From Frondihabitans peucedani (GTDB lineage: Bacteria; Actinomycetota; Actinomycetes; Actinomycetales; Microbacteriaceae): a DNA stretch of 64,000 nucleotides. Under the pieces are notes generated by a model. It searched no databases. It was not told where the DNA came from and was given only the letters and a program-made list of their open reading frames with translations. Location of the stretch: NCBI RefSeq assembly GCF_039537585.1, contig NZ_BAABAU010000003.1, positions 124,001-188,000 of the forward strand, in the 5' to 3' direction. Below are positions 60,034-64,000 of the stretch, piece after piece (the first letter of the stretch is position 1; each line of letters begins with the position of its first letter). The position numbers and the translations under genes are program-made.

Positions 60034-60933
60034 ATGAACCTCGACCCATCGCGCGCCGCCGCACCCGACGACCCCCTCGACGACCTCCTCCGGGCCCTCG
60101 AGCTCGTCCCCGGGGCGGAGGCCGACACGTTCTCCGGCCCCAGCCAGTGGATGCCGAACGGAAGGGTCTTCGGAGGCCAGGTCCTCGCCCAGTCGCTCGT
60201 CGCCGCCCAGCGGACCGTCCCGGCCGAGAAGGCCGTCCACTCGATGCACGCGTACTTCCTGCGCGCGGGCAGGGTCGAGCTCCCGGTCGACATCCGGGTC
60301 GACCGCAGTCACGACGGAAGGTCGTTCGCCTCCCGACGCACCGAGGCGCTGCAGGACGGCGTGCCGATCATGACGACGATGGCGTCGTTCCAGACGCACG
60401 ACACGGGAATCGACCACCAGGCGGCGATGCCCGAGGGGCTCGCCGAGCCGGAGTCTCTGCCGACGATGGCCGAGGTGCTGGCCGGGATCGAGCATCCTGC
60501 GGCCCAGTTCTGGGCGCACGGGAGGCCGTTCGACATCCGACACGTCTCGTCGCCGGTGTTCCTCCGGGTCGAGGGCGAGCACGTCGCCCACCAGGCGCTC
60601 TGGATGAAGACCGTCGGCGCTCTGCCCGACGACCCGGGCGTGCACCGGGCAGCGCTCGCGTACGCCAGCGACCTCGGGATCCTCGAGCCGATCCTCCGGC
60701 GCCACGGTGTCGCCCTGTCGAGGCCCGGCATGAAGATCGCGAGCCTCGACCACGCCATGTGGTGGCACCGTGACGGGCGCGCCGACGAGTGGCTGCTGTA
60801 CGCGATGGAGTCGCCGTCCGCGCAGGGCGGCCGTGGGCTCGCCACGGGGCGCTTCTTCGACCGCGGCGGACGCCTCCTCGCAAGCGTCGCCCAGGAGGGC
60901 ATGACGCGCGTCCCGGGCGACGAGGGCGAGTAG
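60034..60933 (+). CDS. tesB: Acyl-CoA thioesterase II
   Basis: Double hot-dog thioesterase that releases fatty acids from acyl-CoA. The 299-residue protein has QWMPNGRVFGGQVLAQSLVAAQRTVP, SMHAYFLRAGRVELPVDIRVDRSHDGRSFASRRTEALQDG, and the second domain with ASLDHAMWWHRDGRADEWLLYAMESPSAQGGRGLATGRFFDRGGRLLASVAQEG. All are TesB hallmarks, including the Asp of SLDHAMW. ATG start fits a leaderless mRNA. Convergent with the next thioesterase gene. Confidence 0.95.
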   Translation: MNLDPSRAAAPDDPLDDLLRALELVPGAEADTFSGPSQWMPNGRVFGGQVLAQSLVAAQRTVPAEKAVHSMHAYFLRAGRVELPVDIRVDRSHDGRSFASRRTEALQDGVPIMTTMASFQTHDTGIDHQAAMPEGLAEPESLPTMAEVLAGIEHPAAQFWAHGRPFDIRHVSSPVFLRVEGEHVAHQALWMKTVGALPDDPGVHRAALAYASDLGILEPILRRHGVALSRPGMKIASLDHAMWWHRDGRADEWLLYAMESPSAQGGRGLATGRFFDRGGRLLASVAQEGMTRVPGDEGE

Positions 60934-60977
60934 CGGCGCCGGAGAGTCAGCGGCGGACCGTCAGCGGCGCCTGAGAC

Positions 60978-61451
60978 TCAGCGCCGCCTGAAGGTCAGCG
61001 GCTCGTCGACGTAGGGCGCCCAGGCGGCGCGCTCCGACTCGGCGATTCGCCGCGGCCGCTGCGTCGTGGCGTCGACCAGCACCAGGGTCGACGCGGCCCT
61101 CGTGTGCAGCACGCGCGGCTCCACCCCCACCGGCGAGAAGACCTCGTAGAAGATCTCGAGGCTCGCGCCGCCCATGTGCCCGATCCAGAGCTGGATGTCG
61201 AGCGGGAGGCGCGTGTACGCGATCGGCGCCAGGTACTCGACCTCCTGCCGCGCGATCAGCGACCAGGTCTGGGTGTCGGGCCGGCTGTCGAGGATCGCGG
61301 TCGCCGACGAGTCGCCGGACTCCTCGCCCGCCGACCAGAACGCCTGGATGCGCGCCTCCTCGAGGAGGTGCAGCATCTCGGCGTTGTTCACGTGCCCGTA
61401 GGCGTCGAGATCGCCCCACCGGAGGACGGTGGGGACGTGGAGCCGCGCCAC
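60978..61451 (-). CDS. 4-hydroxybenzoyl-CoA thioesterase-like (4HBT) hot-dog protein
   Basis: A 157-residue single hot-dog acyl-CoA thioesterase. VPTVLRWGDLDAYGHVNNAEMLHLLEEARIQAFW carries the catalytic Asp and HVNN of the 4HBT/YbgC type. ARQEVEYLAPIAYTRLPLDIQLWIGHMGGASLEIFYEV follows. The frame is open upstream into ettA but the GTG at 61451, 2 bp after the ettA stop, is the natural start. Probably translated by coupling with ettA; this pairing is frequent in actinobacteria. Confidence 0.9.
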   Translation of the reverse strand: MARLHVPTVLRWGDLDAYGHVNNAEMLHLLEEARIQAFWSAGEESGDSSATAILDSRPDTQTWSLIARQEVEYLAPIAYTRLPLDIQLWIGHMGGASLEIFYEVFSPVGVEPRVLHTRAASTLVLVDATTQRPRRIAESERAAWAPYVDEPLTFRRR

Positions 61452-61453
61452 GC

Positions 61454-63136
<1,683 letters not shown>

Positions 63137-63142
63137 GGTTCC

Positions 63143-63148
63143 AGTCTA
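63143..63148 (-). promoter_or_regulatory. -10 element for leaderless ettA
   Basis: TAGACT on the minus strand, exactly 6 nt before the ettA ATG. Confidence 0.5.
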
Positions 63149-63241
63149 TTCGGGGGTTCGGAGGAGGAGGTGCGCCCTCGGCGAGCGGCCGAGCCGGTGC
63201 GGGCACGGCGTGCGACGGCGTCGCGCCGCGCCGCGACCGCG

Positions 63242-63745
63242 CTACCAGTCGATCGTGCGCGTGGCGCCGACGAGGCACTTGCCGGTGCCGAGCACCGGGG
63301 CGGAGGTGCTCGAGAACCCGGCCGAGCCGACCTGCCCGACGAGGCAGTCCTGCTTCTTCCAGAGCACCGAGAACTCGATCGAGTCGACGTTCCGGTCGAG
63401 CGTCGTCTCGTCGGGCGTCAGCTCCATCGCCTTCTTGTCGAAGCCCGCTGCGACCAGGGCGTCGACGACGTCGCGGCCGTGCGGCTGCGGGTCGCTCGCG
63501 AGACGCTTCTTGACCACGGCGGTGAACTCGGCGAGGGCGTCGGACGTCGAGGCGTCGGCGTCGAAGGAGGGGGCGGGAGCCGGAGACGCCGAGGTCGCTG
63601 CCGCGGGCGACGGGGCCACGGGAGACGCCGAGGACGCGACCGGCGACGGCGACGACCCCGTGCATCCTGCGAGCGCCACGGCGGCCGTCACGGCGACGAG
63701 GAGGACCCCCGCCGCGCGACCGGGACGGTGAGCTCGGAACGACAC
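63242..63745 (-). CDS. Lipoprotein of unknown function (possibly DUF6993)
   Basis: A 167-residue exported lipoprotein: signal peptide with VALAGC (Cys28), a Ser/Pro/Ala linker, then a small domain EFTAVVKKRLASDPQPHGRDVVDALVAAGFDKKAMELTPDETTLDRNVDSIEFSVLWKKQDCLVGQVG...KCLVGATRTIDW with two cysteines that could form a disulfide. It resembles a family I associate with DUF6993, but I am not sure of the number. It lies between ssb and ettA. GTG start with TAGACT 6 nt upstream. Confidence 0.8.
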   Translation of the reverse strand: MSFRAHRPGRAAGVLLVAVTAAVALAGCTGSSPSPVASSASPVAPSPAAATSASPAPAPSFDADASTSDALAEFTAVVKKRLASDPQPHGRDVVDALVAAGFDKKAMELTPDETTLDRNVDSIEFSVLWKKQDCLVGQVGSAGFSSTSAPVLGTGKCLVGATRTIDW

Positions 63746-63751
63746 TCGACG

Positions 63752-63757
63752 AGTCTA
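63752..63757 (-). promoter_or_regulatory. -10 element for leaderless lipoprotein gene
   Basis: TAGACT on the minus strand, 6 nt before the GTG at 63745. Confidence 0.5.
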
Positions 63758-63789
63758 CGGTCCGCCGCCGCCGCCGCCCGGCAGGCCCG

Positions 63790-64000
63790 TCAGAACGGCG
63801 TCTCCTCCGAGCCGGTGTGCCACCCCGACGGAGCTCCGAGGCCGGGCGACGCCGCGCCGAACGACGCCCCGCCGACGCCGGCCCCGACCAGCTCCCGCCG
63901 GGGCTCGGGCTCGGTGCCGCCGGTCGCCTGCCCCGGGACCGGGCCGTCGGGAGCGGACGGCGGCGGCGACTGCTGGCCCGGGGTGGCCGGCCCGGGATCC
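63790..64000 (-). CDS. ssb: Single-stranded DNA-binding protein, C-terminal part (partial)
   Basis: The frame enters from the right edge and ends at the stop at 63790. The visible 69 residues are a Pro/Gly/Gln-rich linker followed by GWHTGSEETPF. An acidic tip ending in Pro-Phe after a disordered linker is the hallmark of bacterial SSB, the docking tail for DNA-repair partners. The OB-fold is outside the window, so a different protein with a similar tail is not fully excluded. The position upstream of the lipoprotein and ettA genes fits Microbacteriaceae gene order as I recall it. Confidence 0.65.
   Translation of the reverse strand, partial: DPGPATPGQQSPPPSAPDGPVPGQATGGTEPEPRRELVGAGVGGASFGAASPGLGAPSGWHTGSEETPF

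Overview
This is a continuous piece of a high-GC (about 70%, judged by eye) actinobacterial chromosome. The family is very probably Microbacteriaceae. The clues are the gene order rplU-rpmA-obgE-proB-proA-nadD-rsfS, a homologue of the mycothiol-dependent nitroreductase Rv2466c, an LAFTG (class E type) sortase substrate, an actinobacterial-type ileS T-box, GTG/TTG starts, and many start codons 6-7 nt behind a TANNNT -10 hexamer (leaderless mRNAs). I see no phage, IS element, CRISPR array or foreign-looking island. It is mostly housekeeping DNA, densely packed, with many 1-4 nt stop/start overlaps.

Layout. 1-2.4 kb: end of a methyltransferase gene, a cell-wall LCP protein, a VanZ-like protein and tRNA-Ala. 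2.7-10.3 kb (minus strand): L21, L27, ObgE, proline synthesis (proB, proA), nadD, a large unknown membrane protein and rsfS. 10.3-14.4 kb: DUF4031, an integral membrane protein and RNase E. 14.4-16.1 kb: a VKOR-DsbA disulfide pair. 16.1-22.0 kb (minus): ileS behind a T-box, folC, DUF4233, ndk. 22-25 kb: a CDF transporter and a surface protein. 25.2-31 kb: a TetR regulator divergent from a complete oligopeptide-type ABC importer. 31-38 kb: an MHS symporter, valS, a small protein and an M3 peptidase. 38-42.9 kb: clpX, clpP2, clpP1, tig, tRNA-Pro and tRNA-Gly. 42.9-54 kb: alpha/beta and SGNH hydrolases, a two-component system, dps, a cluster amidohydrolase-PaiB-Nei-RpiB, the Rv2466c homologue, and a permease coupled to a cysteine hydrolase. 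54-64 kb: pepN, mscS-glbO, an epimerase, two thioesterases, ettA, a lipoprotein and the end of ssb.

The most interesting signal is not a gene. The octamer GCAGGATC (either strand) occurs about 60 times by my count, where base composition alone predicts two or three. It sits in all reading frames, forces rare codons (D-P-A as GAT CCT GCG, R-I as AGG ATC) and lies in terminators and gaps. It behaves like a highly iterated genomic motif under selection at the DNA level.

Other points: about 15 leaderless genes sharing one -10/start geometry; a two-component system where the kinase stop codon is part of the -10 of the regulator gene; long near-perfect stem-loops between convergent genes; a paired GC-rich palindromic repeat around the M3 peptidase gene; a His-rich trigger-factor tail; an Rv2466c homologue with CPWA instead of CPWC; a Nei glycosylase with a large acidic insertion; and an RNase E without a CxxC zinc link.
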